DNA of 8,248 nucleotides, taken from NCBI GenBank assembly GCA_002312935.1, contig DCAT01000045.1, forward strand, positions 1-8,248, written 5' to 3'. The notes under the pieces are model-generated. The model saw only the letters and a program-made list of their open reading frames with translations. It did no database searches and was not told the origin of the DNA. The position numbers were made by a program, and so were the translations under genes. Positions 1-7,700 of the stretch are shown piece after piece; position 1 is the stretch's first letter, and every line of letters begins with the position of its first letter. This DNA comes from Oceanospirillaceae bacterium UBA1126. Its GTDB lineage: Bacteria > Pseudomonadota > Gammaproteobacteria > Pseudomonadales > Balneatricaceae.

Positions 1-1
1 C

Positions 2-1159
2 TGGCACTGCACCATGGATTTGCGCCCCAAGTTTGAGGGCCAAGTTATCACTTGTGAGTACCAGCCACTGGGAGGCTTCTCCCATAGTGAAGCCACAGTT
101 ACTGGAGAATGGGCGGGAAGTTCGACGCAGGTCTGGCTTCTCACTAGAATCTAAGGCACACACCTCATGGTCTTCAGCCAAAGCACCCATGGTGCGGAAA
201 CCTTCCATTACTTCAGGGGTAATGGGTGCATCACTGCCGCCAACGATGACAAGATCTCGGCGGCCACTTTTAATGTCTTCAACAGCATTTCGTAGATTGT
301 ATAAAAACGTAGCACATGCGCCTAAGGCAGAACCCACAGCCCCAACACTACCCAGTAAATAGGCATTAACGAAATCAGCCGGCATTTGCCCATAACCTAA
401 AGGCATTTGCTTTGAGGTGATGCGCTTACCAGTACTTGGATTTTTTAGTAAGCCGCCAAAACCTGCTTCATCTAACTGTCCAATTGAGTTGCTGGCATAT
501 ACAGCAATGCGGTCTGGCGCAATATGGTCTTGCATAGTTTGCCAAGCAATGCCGGTAGAACTAAGGGCGTCAGATGCGCCAAATACAGTCATTTGTAAAT
601 TACGGGGATGGTTACGAGACTGATATAAAGAGCCAGGATCGAAGCCATCAGGTAGTTGTCCTGCTGCGCTTACGGGTGCGCGCCTAGTGTCTGGCAGGAT
701 GGCTGAGAAAGTGCCAGTAATGGTGACTTCTACAGTGTCTTTGTCTACTGTACTCACGTGCCAATTATCAGGCAGGCTAGCGGGTAAGTGACGCCTACGC
801 ATGTGAATACAGGTGCAGTCACCAGATGCAGGTTTAATTTCGGCAGCTTTGTTTAATACTAATTGGTGGATGTCGTAGGCTTCAGCTCGTATAGGGCGTA
901 TCAGGGTAGCTTGTTTTAGTTGTTCGCATAGCTGTTCAGATAACTGGGCTTGGGTTAGCCCTTGTTCTTGGCCAAGTATATAGTAAAGGCCATTGGAAAA
1001 GGTAGCCTTGTTGGTTAGAGTGGCTAGGTCTGTCATTGTGTCCAGCCGGCTTTGCGTATCTAAATGATCAACAACGAGGCGCCGATAACCATGGTGGGAG
1101 GAGGTTCGACCAGCGGCATTTATTCCGCCAAAACCAATAATGACTGGTAGATTCGACAA
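2..1159 (-). CDS. fabY: Beta-ketoacyl-ACP synthase, FabY-type (5' part; C-terminus outside window)
   Basis: An unbroken minus-strand frame of 386 codons runs off the left edge. The protein begins LPVIIGFGGINAAGRTSSHH, which I recognise as the N-terminus of the long (about 630-residue) FabY family. In Pseudomonas aeruginosa FabY (PA5174) makes acetoacetyl-ACP to start fatty acid synthesis, in place of FabH. The ketoacyl-synthase core is visible: the active-site cysteine lies in GACATFLYNL (Cys282), followed by DLVIVGGSDAPITPEV and GFTMGEAS. The catalytic histidines would lie beyond the edge. The cysteine is about 120 residues later than in FabB, matching the N-terminal extension typical of FabY. 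The start is TTG at 1159: the preceding in-frame codon is TAG, and a GGGGAA ribosome site sits 7 bases upstream. The gene lies 86 bases below the DUF3301 gene and may be co-transcribed or have its own promoter. The ketoacyl-synthase call is very secure; the FabY assignment is made from memory of the family and is fairly secure. Confidence 0.88.
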   Translation of the reverse strand, partial: MSNLPVIIGFGGINAAGRTSSHHGYRRLVVDHLDTQSRLDTMTDLATLTNKATFSNGLYYILGQEQGLTQAQLSEQLCEQLKQATLIRPIRAEAYDIHQLVLNKAAEIKPASGDCTCIHMRRRHLPASLPDNWHVSTVDKDTVEVTITGTFSAILPDTRRAPVSAAGQLPDGFDPGSLYQSRNHPRNLQMTVFGASDALSSTGIAWQTMQDHIAPDRIAVYASNSIGQLDEAGFGGLLKNPSTGKRITSKQMPLGYGQMPADFVNAYLLGSVGAVGSALGACATFLYNLRNAVEDIKSGRRDLVIVGGSDAPITPEVMEGFRTMGALAEDHEVCALDSSEKPDLRRTSRPFSSNCGFTMGEASQWLVLTSDNLALKLGAQIHGAVP

Positions 1160-1166
1160 CTAACAA

Positions 1167-1172
1167 TTCCCC
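1167..1172 (-). promoter_or_regulatory. Ribosome binding site for fabY (decides TTG start)
   Basis: GGGGAA on the minus strand lies 7 bases before the TTG codon at 1159. An in-frame TAG directly precedes the TTG, so no longer protein is possible. The family N-terminal motif begins within five residues of this codon. Together these make the rare TTG start the best choice. Confidence 0.7.
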
Positions 1173-1245
1173 AAAATAACTGACATAAACACGATAGCGC
1201 CCATTCTAGCAGAGTGGTGGCTAAACTCTAGGTCTGTGACGTAAT

Positions 1246-1554
1246 CTAGTGTATTCGATGCGCTTCCAAGTGCAAGTGGATGACCTTCTTACCTAATAAA
1301 TGCAATTCTCCTTGGGTTCTTTGCTCTCCATCGCTGCTAAATTCGAACGTAAATTGCCTTAACGGCGATATATGTCCTTTGTTGTCTCGCTTTAAACGGG
1401 TTTTTTTAAGGGCTACAGTGTCATCAAGCAATTGTACGTCTTGTTGCTCGCACTGGTATTTAGCGGTTGAACGTGCCCGATCCTTAGCAGCACTTGTGTC
1501 CCACCAGTATATTAAGCCTAAAACTAAAGGCAATAAAAGCCACTCTAAACTCAT
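1246..1554 (-). CDS. DUF3301 family membrane-anchored protein
   Basis: A 102-residue protein with one N-terminal hydrophobic helix (about residues 4-18, EWLLLPLVLGLIYWW), followed by a DxSAAKDRAR stretch and a soluble C-terminal domain rich in charged residues. This layout matches the DUF3301 family of gammaproteobacteria, whose function is unknown. The single helix suggests inner-membrane anchoring by the N-terminus; the topology is inferred, not seen. The ATG overlaps the yciH stop by one base (TAATG), and an AGGTGGG-like ribosome site lies just upstream inside yciH, so translation is probably coupled. It ends 86 bases before fabY. Confidence 0.85.
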   Translation of the reverse strand: MSLEWLLLPLVLGLIYWWDTSAAKDRARSTAKYQCEQQDVQLLDDTVALKKTRLKRDNKGHISPLRQFTFEFSSDGEQRTQGELHLLGKKVIHLHLEAHRIH

Positions 1555-1892
1555 TACCCACCTGCCTTTTTAACAGAAGGCCAACCCCGGTTGGCCAATA
1601 ACATGATTAGTATATCGCGATGGTCACCTTGTAATTCAAGGGTGTGGCCTTTTACAGAGCCACCAGAACTGGTTTTTTGTTTAAGCTCCTTAAGTAACTT
1701 CTTTAATTCTACCTCAGCTAAGGGGATGCCAGTAATGGTAGTAACACCTTTACCCTTGCGGCCTTTGGTTTCTAGCCTAATGCGCACGTTACCATCACCC
1801 TTTGTGCTGCTATCATCGTTACATTGGCACTGAGTATAGCCACATTCAGGGCAAAGTCGCCCCTGGTCTGTGGAATAAACAAGTCTGGACAT
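1554..1892 (-). CDS. yciH: YciH, SUI1/eIF1-domain translation factor homologue
   Basis: A 112-residue protein. The N-terminal SRLVYSTDQGR matches the start of E. coli YciH (SRLVYSTETGR). The SUI1 fold follows at about residues 33-110, with GRKGKGVTTITGIPL, the SSGGSVKG loop and the ELQGDHRD segment, all hallmarks of the eIF1/YciH family. YciH is thought to influence the fidelity of initiation at the 30S subunit; its exact role in bacteria is not settled. Unlike E. coli YciH, this protein carries a cysteine cluster at residues 14-24 (C14, C17, C22, C24; CPECGYTQCQC) that could bind zinc. As I recall, similar clusters occur in other proteobacterial YciH proteins. The start codon lies one base after the bax stop, with a GGGGAG ribosome site inside the end of bax. 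The DUF3301 gene overlaps its stop by one base. Confidence 0.93.
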   Translation of the reverse strand: MSRLVYSTDQGRLCPECGYTQCQCNDDSSTKGDGNVRIRLETKGRKGKGVTTITGIPLAEVELKKLLKELKQKTSSGGSVKGHTLELQGDHRDILIMLLANRGWPSVKKAGG

Positions 1893-1893
1893 G

Positions 1894-2982
1894 TTAGGGC
1901 TCCCCTGGAATAGTAATACCGTGGATAGGGTCTTCAGTAATAATGATAGGACGTATAAGCTGCACTAACTCACTGCAAGGGTGCTGATCGCTGTTACCCC
2001 ACCAAGACTTCTGCCATGGTTCCAGTTGATTGATTCTAATCATGGAGCGAATATCATCAATGTAGTCTACTCCCCGAGACGAGTAGCTAATTAATCCTGC
2101 AGATAAGGCTCGGGCAGTAACAGTTTGGTCATTATTAATTAAACATTCACGAATGCGGCGCAAGCCGATATAACTCGCATGGGAATTTAAGTTGCGAATA
2201 TAGGCATCTACTGATTCTTGTGGGTTTTTAAATTTACGCACTTCGTAACTTTCACCCTCAGGGCGGCCACTTGGGATCAAACCGCAGCCTAAGCTAAAAC
2301 ACCATTGTCCGAAAAGATTATTGCCCTGAATAGCGAAGCGAGAGGTGCCCCAAGCGCTCTCATTGGCTGCTTGAGCCAACACCAAGGCTGCTGGCACTGT
2401 GTCAATCTTGCGTAATAATAAATCAATTTGCTCTGCAGCTACTTTAGTTTTAATCTTATGACTTTTTGACAAGCGGTTAAGCCGCTGAACCTGCTGTTTG
2501 GTGAGTCGGTGAGGCTGCATCCGTTGAATTTCTTTACGAATCTGAACTATTTTGTTATTTGCTGTTCTGGCTAACTGGCCTAAATAATCGAAAAAACGAG
2601 TCTTTTTTGTTTTAACATCAATAATGCCCGAAAAATCAGGTAACGGCTCTACTTTTGGCCTCAAGCTTGATTCAATCGCATGACTTATACGGGCTGCTAC
2701 ATTGGCGCTTGAAACTGGCCGAGGAATTGTAATTGGCTGGAGGCTTGTTTGCCCCTTAGAGTCTAGAGAGTAGTTGGACTTATTGTCATCTTTAGCCACT
2801 ATGTCAGGTTTTTTAGTCTTTGAGATTTCAGGGGCAGGGGGTGTGCTTTCGGGCTTCAATTGCTCAGTCTGAAAACTCTTGAATGTTAGCTTCTCTGTAT
2901 TGTTAAGTAAAAAGGCGACAATAAAAAATATAACCAAACCTGTCAACCAGGCATTCTTGCGCAAAAAGGCGAGGATATTCAT
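1894..2982 (-). CDS. bax: Bax-like membrane-anchored glucosaminidase (peptidoglycan hydrolase family)
   Basis: A 362-residue protein with a cytoplasmic basic start, one hydrophobic helix at about residues 12-27, a Pro/Lys/Ser-rich linker to about residue 115, and a C-terminal glucosaminidase domain. The domain contains VPAALVLAQAANESAWGTSR (residues 196-215; E208 is the likely catalytic glutamate), GNNLFGQW and NPQESVDAYIRNLNSH, closely matching E. coli Bax and the GH73-like glucosaminidase group. The enzyme would cleave glycan strands in the periplasm, anchored to the inner membrane. C228 and C233 flank a short loop and could form a disulfide. It is longer than E. coli Bax (about 274 residues), mainly because of the linker and a basic helical stretch around residues 140-190. 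The ribosome site before the ATG is weak. It sits 16 bases after the 63-residue gene and 1 base before yciH. Activity is inferred from family membership; the precise substrate is unknown. Confidence 0.92.
   Translation of the reverse strand: MNILAFLRKNAWLTGLVIFFIVAFLLNNTEKLTFKSFQTEQLKPESTPPAPEISKTKKPDIVAKDDNKSNYSLDSKGQTSLQPITIPRPVSSANVAARISHAIESSLRPKVEPLPDFSGIIDVKTKKTRFFDYLGQLARTANNKIVQIRKEIQRMQPHRLTKQQVQRLNRLSKSHKIKTKVAAEQIDLLLRKIDTVPAALVLAQAANESAWGTSRFAIQGNNLFGQWCFSLGCGLIPSGRPEGESYEVRKFKNPQESVDAYIRNLNSHASYIGLRRIRECLINNDQTVTARALSAGLISYSSRGVDYIDDIRSMIRINQLEPWQKSWWGNSDQHPCSELVQLIRPIIITEDPIHGITIPGEP
1900..1905 (-). promoter_or_regulatory. Ribosome binding site for yciH inside the end of bax
   Basis: GGGGAG on the minus strand lies 7 bases before the yciH ATG and within the last codons of bax. 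It supports translational coupling of the two genes and the chosen yciH start. Confidence 0.6.
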
Positions 2983-2998
2983 AGGCAGCAGAACTCTA

Positions 2999-3190
2999 CT
3001 AGGGGTGAAAAAGCTTTGCTGTGGGGATATCCTCTTCCCCTAGCTGAGCAATTAGGCGTGCATTTTCCTTCTGCAATTGAGTGATTTCTAGGGTGTTTAT
3101 CAAACTTTCGCTTATCAATAGCGTTATCTTTTCTTCAAGTGTTTGCATGAGCAAGGGAGTGTCAGTAGATGCTGATAAGGCGCTCATCAC
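2999..3190 (-). CDS. Small hypothetical protein with predicted coiled coil
   Basis: I do not recognise this 63-residue protein. Its middle (about residues 14-50) has hydrophobic residues spaced in a heptad-like pattern with many Glu, Lys and Gln (LEEKITLLISE, ITQLQKENARLIAQL), suggesting a short coiled coil like those of SlyX or ZapB. Those are only shape comparisons, not a homology claim. No signal peptide or transmembrane segment is seen. Two adjacent start codons are possible, GTG at 3190 and ATG at 3187; an AAGG site lies 6 bases before the GTG and 9 before the ATG. The frame starts one base after the stop of the DUF1244 gene and ends 16 bases before bax. That spacing, with no competing frame in the interval, is the main support for it being real. 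Confidence 0.75.
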   Translation of the reverse strand: MMSALSASTDTPLLMQTLEEKITLLISESLINTLEITQLQKENARLIAQLGEEDIPTAKLFHP

Positions 3191-3191
3191 A

Positions 3192-3503
3192 CTAAACCTT
3201 GGCTTTGTTCTTAGATTTTTCTATGGCTGAAAAAGCTGCTATTTGTGCTTCAGTTGCTGGCAACTGATGTTGGCCTTTCCATTCACTATAGGGCATACAA
3301 TAAACATGCTCTCGGGCTTGGTCATAATCCATGCCAACCCCCTGATCCTCAGCTGCAGCCATAAGCCACTTGCTCATACAGTTGCGACAGAATCCTGCCA
3401 ATATCATTAGGTCTATATTCTGCACATCCTTACGTTTATCTAAGTGTTTAACCAAGCTACGAAAGGCTGCTGCTTCAAGTTCTGTTTGTGTTTGTTGGTC
3501 CAT
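3192..3503 (-). CDS. DUF1244 family protein
   Basis: The protein carries the signature VQNIDLMILAGFCRNCMSKW, then AAAEDQGV, DYDQAREHVYCMPYSEWK, which identifies the DUF1244 family, a small soluble proteobacterial family of unknown function. The CRNC motif gives a CxxC pair. The start is uncertain. I chose ATG 3503 (MDQQTQTELEAAAFRSLV), because family members as I recall them begin close to the ELEAAAFR segment and a weak GAG site lies about 6 bases upstream. An in-frame ATG at 3539 would add 12 residues (MAVDYFGLSEID) but has no visible ribosome site. Past the conserved core, the C-terminal tail of about 25 residues is Lys/Ala-rich. This is the first gene of the leftward operon, transcribed away from dinB. 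Confidence 0.9.
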   Translation of the reverse strand: MDQQTQTELEAAAFRSLVKHLDKRKDVQNIDLMILAGFCRNCMSKWLMAAAEDQGVGMDYDQAREHVYCMPYSEWKGQHQLPATEAQIAAFSAIEKSKNKAKV

Positions 3504-3598
3504 ATCAATCTCGCTAAGGCCAAAATAATCAACCGCCATAATATAGCTTTAACTGCGCTAGTGCTAGCAGGCTTGGAGGTAGACTTGATCTCTGCATT

Positions 3599-3604
3599 AT
3601 TATA
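3599..3604 (-). promoter_or_regulatory. Candidate -10 element for the leftward DUF1244-bax-yciH operon
   Basis: A perfect TATAAT reads on the minus strand, about 95 bases upstream of the chosen DUF1244 start and 59 bases upstream of the alternative one. No good -35 hexamer is seen at 16-18 bases; that position falls inside the LexA box at 3614-3629. The placement makes it the best promoter candidate for the leftward operon, but this is inference from one hexamer. Confidence 0.35.
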
Positions 3605-3613
3605 GGTAAAATG

Positions 3614-3629
3614 CTGGTTGCATATACAG
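3614..3629. promoter_or_regulatory. LexA operator (SOS box) upstream of dinB
   Basis: The sequence CTGGTTGCATATACAG fits the LexA consensus of gammaproteobacteria, CTG-N10-CAG. It has an AT-rich right half (ATATACAGTA) matching the consensus closely and a weaker left half. It ends 23 bases before the dinB start codon, as expected for LexA repression of this known SOS gene. It also covers the place where the -35 region of the leftward promoter would be. Confidence 0.85.
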
Positions 3630-3652
3630 TAATTTATAAGGGCGACGTATAG

Positions 3653-4717
3653 GTGAATAGAAAAATAATTCATTGCGATTGTGATTGTTTTTATGCCGCT
3701 GTGGAAATGCGTGAAATGCCAAGTTATCGCAACCGACCGATCGCTATTGGTGGAGCAGCGAATAGCAGAGGAGTGATAGCAACGTGTAACTATCCTGCAC
3801 GTAAATTTGGGATTCATTCTGCTATGCCATCGTCCCAAGCCTTGCGGGCCTGCCCAGAGTTATTGATATTGCCTGGGCGCATGGCATTGTACCAAGCTGT
3901 ATCGCATCAAATCATGGCTATTTTTCAGCGCTATTCGGACACGATAGAGCCGTTGTCATTAGATGAAGCCTTTATAGACGTGAGTGAGTCTAGGCTATTT
4001 GATGGCAGTGCAACCCGCATCGCTCAGCAGATTCGGGCCGATGTTGAAGCAGAAGTAGGGATTACTATTTCTGCAGGCGTAGCGCCTAACAAGTTTATTG
4101 CCAAGGTAGCCAGTGACTGGCGTAAACCTAATGGTTTATTCGTAGTGAAGCCTGATGAGTTAGATGGGTTTAGTGCTCAACTGCCCGTTAAAAAAATACC
4201 TGGCATTGGCCCAGTCAGTGCTGCTAAGTTAGCTGCTCAGGGTATCCTCACTTGCGCCGACCTAAGGCCGTTTAGTGAATTAGAATTAGAACAAAAGTTT
4301 GGCCGTATGGGGCAAATTTTAGCGTTGCGAAGGTTTGGAGAGGACCATCGGCCAGTGCAAACGAGTCGGGTGAGAAAGTCTGTATCTGTAGAAAATACAT
4401 ACAGCCAAGATCTAACTAGCTTAGAGGACTGCCGTGATGCCCTTTACCCCTTGTATGAGCAGCTTATGGAGCGCTGGAAAAAACTCTCTTACCACTACGC
4501 AGTGTCAGGGCTGGTAGTGAAGTTGAAGTTTGCAGATTTTTCACAATTAACTCGAGAGCAAGCCAGCACAGACATCGACTTAGACTTTTTTAAGGCCTTA
4601 CTGCAACTGGCTTTTGAGAGTGGCCAGCCACAGCAGCAAGCCCAAGGAGTACGCTTGCTAGGATTGGGACTAAAAATAAAAGCCCCAATCACACAGCAGC
4701 AGTTGCGTTTGTTTTAA
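3653..4717 (+). CDS. dinB: DNA polymerase IV (Y-family translesion polymerase)
   Basis: A complete 354-residue Pol IV, close to the E. coli length (351). The N-terminus IIHCDCDCFYAAVEMRE carries the first metal aspartate (D9) and the likely steric-gate tyrosine (Y14, phenylalanine in E. coli). LSLDEAFIDVS supplies the other two catalytic acids, D104 and E105. SAGVAPNKFIAKVASDWRKP is the conserved palm/fingers segment, KKIPGIGPVSAAKLAAQGI (about 180-198) is the helix-hairpin-helix of the thumb, and the little-finger domain follows. The last five residues, QLRLF, fit the beta-clamp binding motif. The enzyme copies past damaged bases with low fidelity. The start is GTG at 3653, matching the family N-terminus; AAGGG lies 10 bases upstream, slightly far. 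A LexA box just upstream indicates SOS control. The gene converges on the RND transporter gene, with 10 bases between stops. Confidence 0.98.
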   Translation: MNRKIIHCDCDCFYAAVEMREMPSYRNRPIAIGGAANSRGVIATCNYPARKFGIHSAMPSSQALRACPELLILPGRMALYQAVSHQIMAIFQRYSDTIEPLSLDEAFIDVSESRLFDGSATRIAQQIRADVEAEVGITISAGVAPNKFIAKVASDWRKPNGLFVVKPDELDGFSAQLPVKKIPGIGPVSAAKLAAQGILTCADLRPFSELELEQKFGRMGQILALRRFGEDHRPVQTSRVRKSVSVENTYSQDLTSLEDCRDALYPLYEQLMERWKKLSYHYAVSGLVVKLKFADFSQLTREQASTDIDLDFFKALLQLAFESGQPQQQAQGVRLLGLGLKIKAPITQQQLRLF

Positions 4718-4727
4718 CCACGAAAGC

Positions 4728-7700
4728 TTAGGTACTGCGTTTCTTACCCGTAACGATGGCGCCTAAATTCTCTAGCATTAAAATCATTGAAGGGACTACA
4801 AATAGAATGAGCAGGGTGCCAAGCGCTAAGCCAAAGACGATAGATATTGCCATTGGAATTAGGAATTGTGCCTGCAATGACTCTTCAAATAAAATAGGCG
4901 TCAAGCCTGCGATGGTCGTCATCGAGGTTAATAGCACCGCCCTTAAGCGTTGGCATGCTGCTTCTACAATGGCTTCTTTAGGCGCAACGCCTTGTTCGCG
5001 GAAGCCCTTATAGAAAGACAGCAATACAATACTGTTATTAATGATAATGCCTGATAAACCAAACAGCCCAAATAACGACAAGATGGTCAGGTCTCTATCC
5101 ATAACAAGGTGGCCTAAAACGGCACCTGTTAAACCAAATGGTATGGTAAACATTACTGCAACAGGCCAAGTGTAGGACGCGAATACCCAAGCCAAAACGA
5201 TGTAGATTAGGATAAGCGCCAATACCAAACCAGTTAGCATCTCACCCAAGGTGTCTCGTTCATCCGCTGCTTTACCTCCAAAACCGATCTTAACGCCATA
5301 TTGGCGTTCAAGGTCTGGGATAACATCCTTCTTCAAAGCCGCTATAACCACGTTGGCGTTAGTGGCACCCGTATCAACGTCTGCTTTTACTGAAACTGTA
5401 AGCTGACCATTTTCACTACTGAACTGATCAATGCCCCGTCTAGAGCTAAACTCTACCAGCTCTAACAAGGGCACAGTGTTGCCAGATGGAAGAACAATTG
5501 GCAGGGCATACAAAGTTGCAAGGCTATTGCGGTCTCGGTCTTTGAGCATTAAACGCACATCAATTTCGTCTGCACCAAGGTAAAAACTTTGCAAGGTTAC
5601 ACCATCAAACGCGTACCGCAGCTGCCGACCAATGTCTGCACTTGTGAACCCTAAGGTTGTCGCCTGTGGAGTTAAGGTAAAGATGAGTTGTTCCATACCA
5701 TACGGGAGGTTGTCATCAATGTTTAGAACCCCCGTAAAGACTTTTAGAGCTGCCTGGAGTTCTAGGGCAACCTGCTTCATTACTTCGGCGCTAGCACCAG
5801 TGATGTTGGCGTCAATAGGTTTGCCTGGTGGGCCAGCTTCTGGCTGGTCGATAATGATTTTTTCTAATCCAGGTACATTGGGTATTTTTTTATTCCATAC
5901 CTCAATAAATTCAGCGTTAGAAACCAATCTCAATTTTGAGCTATCTAGCTCTATCTGTAATAAAGCCACTTGCTCAGTGCTAGAAATACCTGCTGTAGCA
6001 AGCTTGTTAGAACCAAAATAACTGACTCGTTGTCTGATTAAATCGCCACCTAATTCAGCTTCAGTTTCTAGTAAAGCGTCTTCTACTTTAACTAAGTAGG
6101 ATGCAACTTCACTTGCTGGTGTGCCACTGCTAAATTGCACGTTGGCACGTATGTTGTCTCCATCGACGCTAGGGAAGAACGCAAACTGAATCCGGCCGCC
6201 CACTAACAAACCTACAGCTAAAACTAGGGCTGTGATAGCTAGGCTAAAAGTGACCAAGCGAAAATCTATGGCAAAGTTAACCGCAGGCCGAAACATGTTA
6301 TTTTTAAAGTTTTCAAAACCGTTTTCAAAGCCAGTGCGCACGCGCCAAGGTTTTTTGTTCATCTGGCTCTTAAGGGCATGATGCAGATGTCCTGGTAAGA
6401 TTAAAAAACACTCAACCAATGACACTAAAATAACGCAAATTACCACGATTGGTATATCAGCTAAGATGCTACCAATGATGCCATTAATCAATAACAGCGG
6501 TAAAAAGGCTGCGATGGTTGTTAACGAAGAGGCTGTAATAGGCCCCATCATTCGTTGCGCACCACCTAAGGCAGCTTGCAGAGGGGGCTCTCCTTGTTGG
6601 AAGTGCGCCAGAGTATCTTCCCCCACCACTATTGCATCATCCACAATGATACCCAAAGCCATGATCATGCCAAAGAGGCTGATCATGTTTATGGACCCGC
6701 CGATGAAATACATGACTCCCCAAGTAGCTAATAGGGAGGCTGGAATGCCCATGGCAACCCAGAACGCCACTCTTGAGTTGAGAAATATAAACAACAAGCC
6801 CACTACAAAAAGTAAACCGTAGGCGCCGTTATTAATGAGCAAGCTGATACGGGCCTTTAGTAAGAGCCATTGTTCATCAAATACGGCTATCTCTACACCC
6901 TCTGGCAAGCGCTGACGTGCCTCCACCACCCATTCATTCATAATCCCTGCAGTTTTAATAGTGTCATCATTATTGGTGCGCATGATCTCTAGCTGAACCG
7001 CAGGCCTTCCTTTATAGCTAATGGTAGCTTGATCTTCCTTTGGGCGCAGACTTATGTCTGCTACGTCACCCAAACGAAGCAGCTGGGCGTTATCTCCAGT
7101 AAGTAGAGGTAGCTGTTCAAAGCTACTAACATCTGACACTTTGCCAATGGCGCGTAATTGTCTTGAGCCAGCTGTGCGACCCGCAGTACCAGCCATCACA
7201 TCTTGGCTCTGGTTGTTAATTAGACCAGCCATATTTTTCAGTGATAAGCCCAGATCGTGCATGGTTTTAGGCTCGATTTGAATGGCAATTTCTTGTTCAG
7301 GTAAGCCGCTAATATTAATCTTACTGATGCCTCTGTTGAGCAATTCTCGCTCTGCCTGGCGGGCTAGGTTTGTGAGCTCATAGACAGGTCCATCTGATGT
7401 GATGAGCAAGGTGCCCACAGCGTCATACCTGACAATCTGTCCAACAGTAGGGGTTTCAGCATCGCTAGGAAGGTTGCTGACGGCATCTACTCGTTGTTTA
7501 ATCGAGTTAGTTGCTTCTCCCAAGTCGGCGCCACTCTCTATCTCCAAGGCGATTGATACGCCACCGCGGGTGGTCCTCGACGTCACCTTTTTAACATTAG
7601 CAACGTTTTTCAGCTCTTGTTCTACGGGGATGGTAATGCTTTTTTGCACATCTTCTGCAGCAGCGCCTGGCCAAGCGATATAAACTCTGACAACGTCTAT

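Noticed and set aside
417..623. Plus-strand frames at 33-362 and 417-623, antisense to fabY.
   Set aside because: The minus-strand frame is unbroken over the whole region and carries ketoacyl-synthase motifs; the plus frames are shadows.
1206..1231. Imperfect hairpin CTAG(C)AG...CTCTAG in the gap between the DUF3301 gene and fabY, considered as a terminator.
   Set aside because: The stem is only six pairs with a bulge and no T-run follows on either strand, so it does not support a terminator.
3557..3568. Short inverted repeat GCTAG-TG-CTAGC upstream of the DUF1244 gene, within a CTG-N12-CAG pattern.
   Set aside because: The CTG/CAG spacing is 12, not the 10 needed for LexA, and a 5-base arm is too short to claim as an operator or hairpin.
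3440..3838. A 132-codon minus-strand frame crossing the intergenic region and the start of dinB.
   Set aside because: It overlaps the LexA box, dinB and the DUF1244 gene in another frame, has no family resemblance, and is best explained as a chance frame.
4718..4727. Possible bidirectional terminator between the convergent dinB and RND permease genes.
   Set aside because: Only 10 bases separate the stops, and no stem-loop with T-runs is seen there.
5632..6021. Plus-strand frames of 85-129 codons antisense to the RND permease.
   Set aside because: They mirror the codon pattern of the pump gene, show no recognisable domains and lie wholly inside a well-supported gene.
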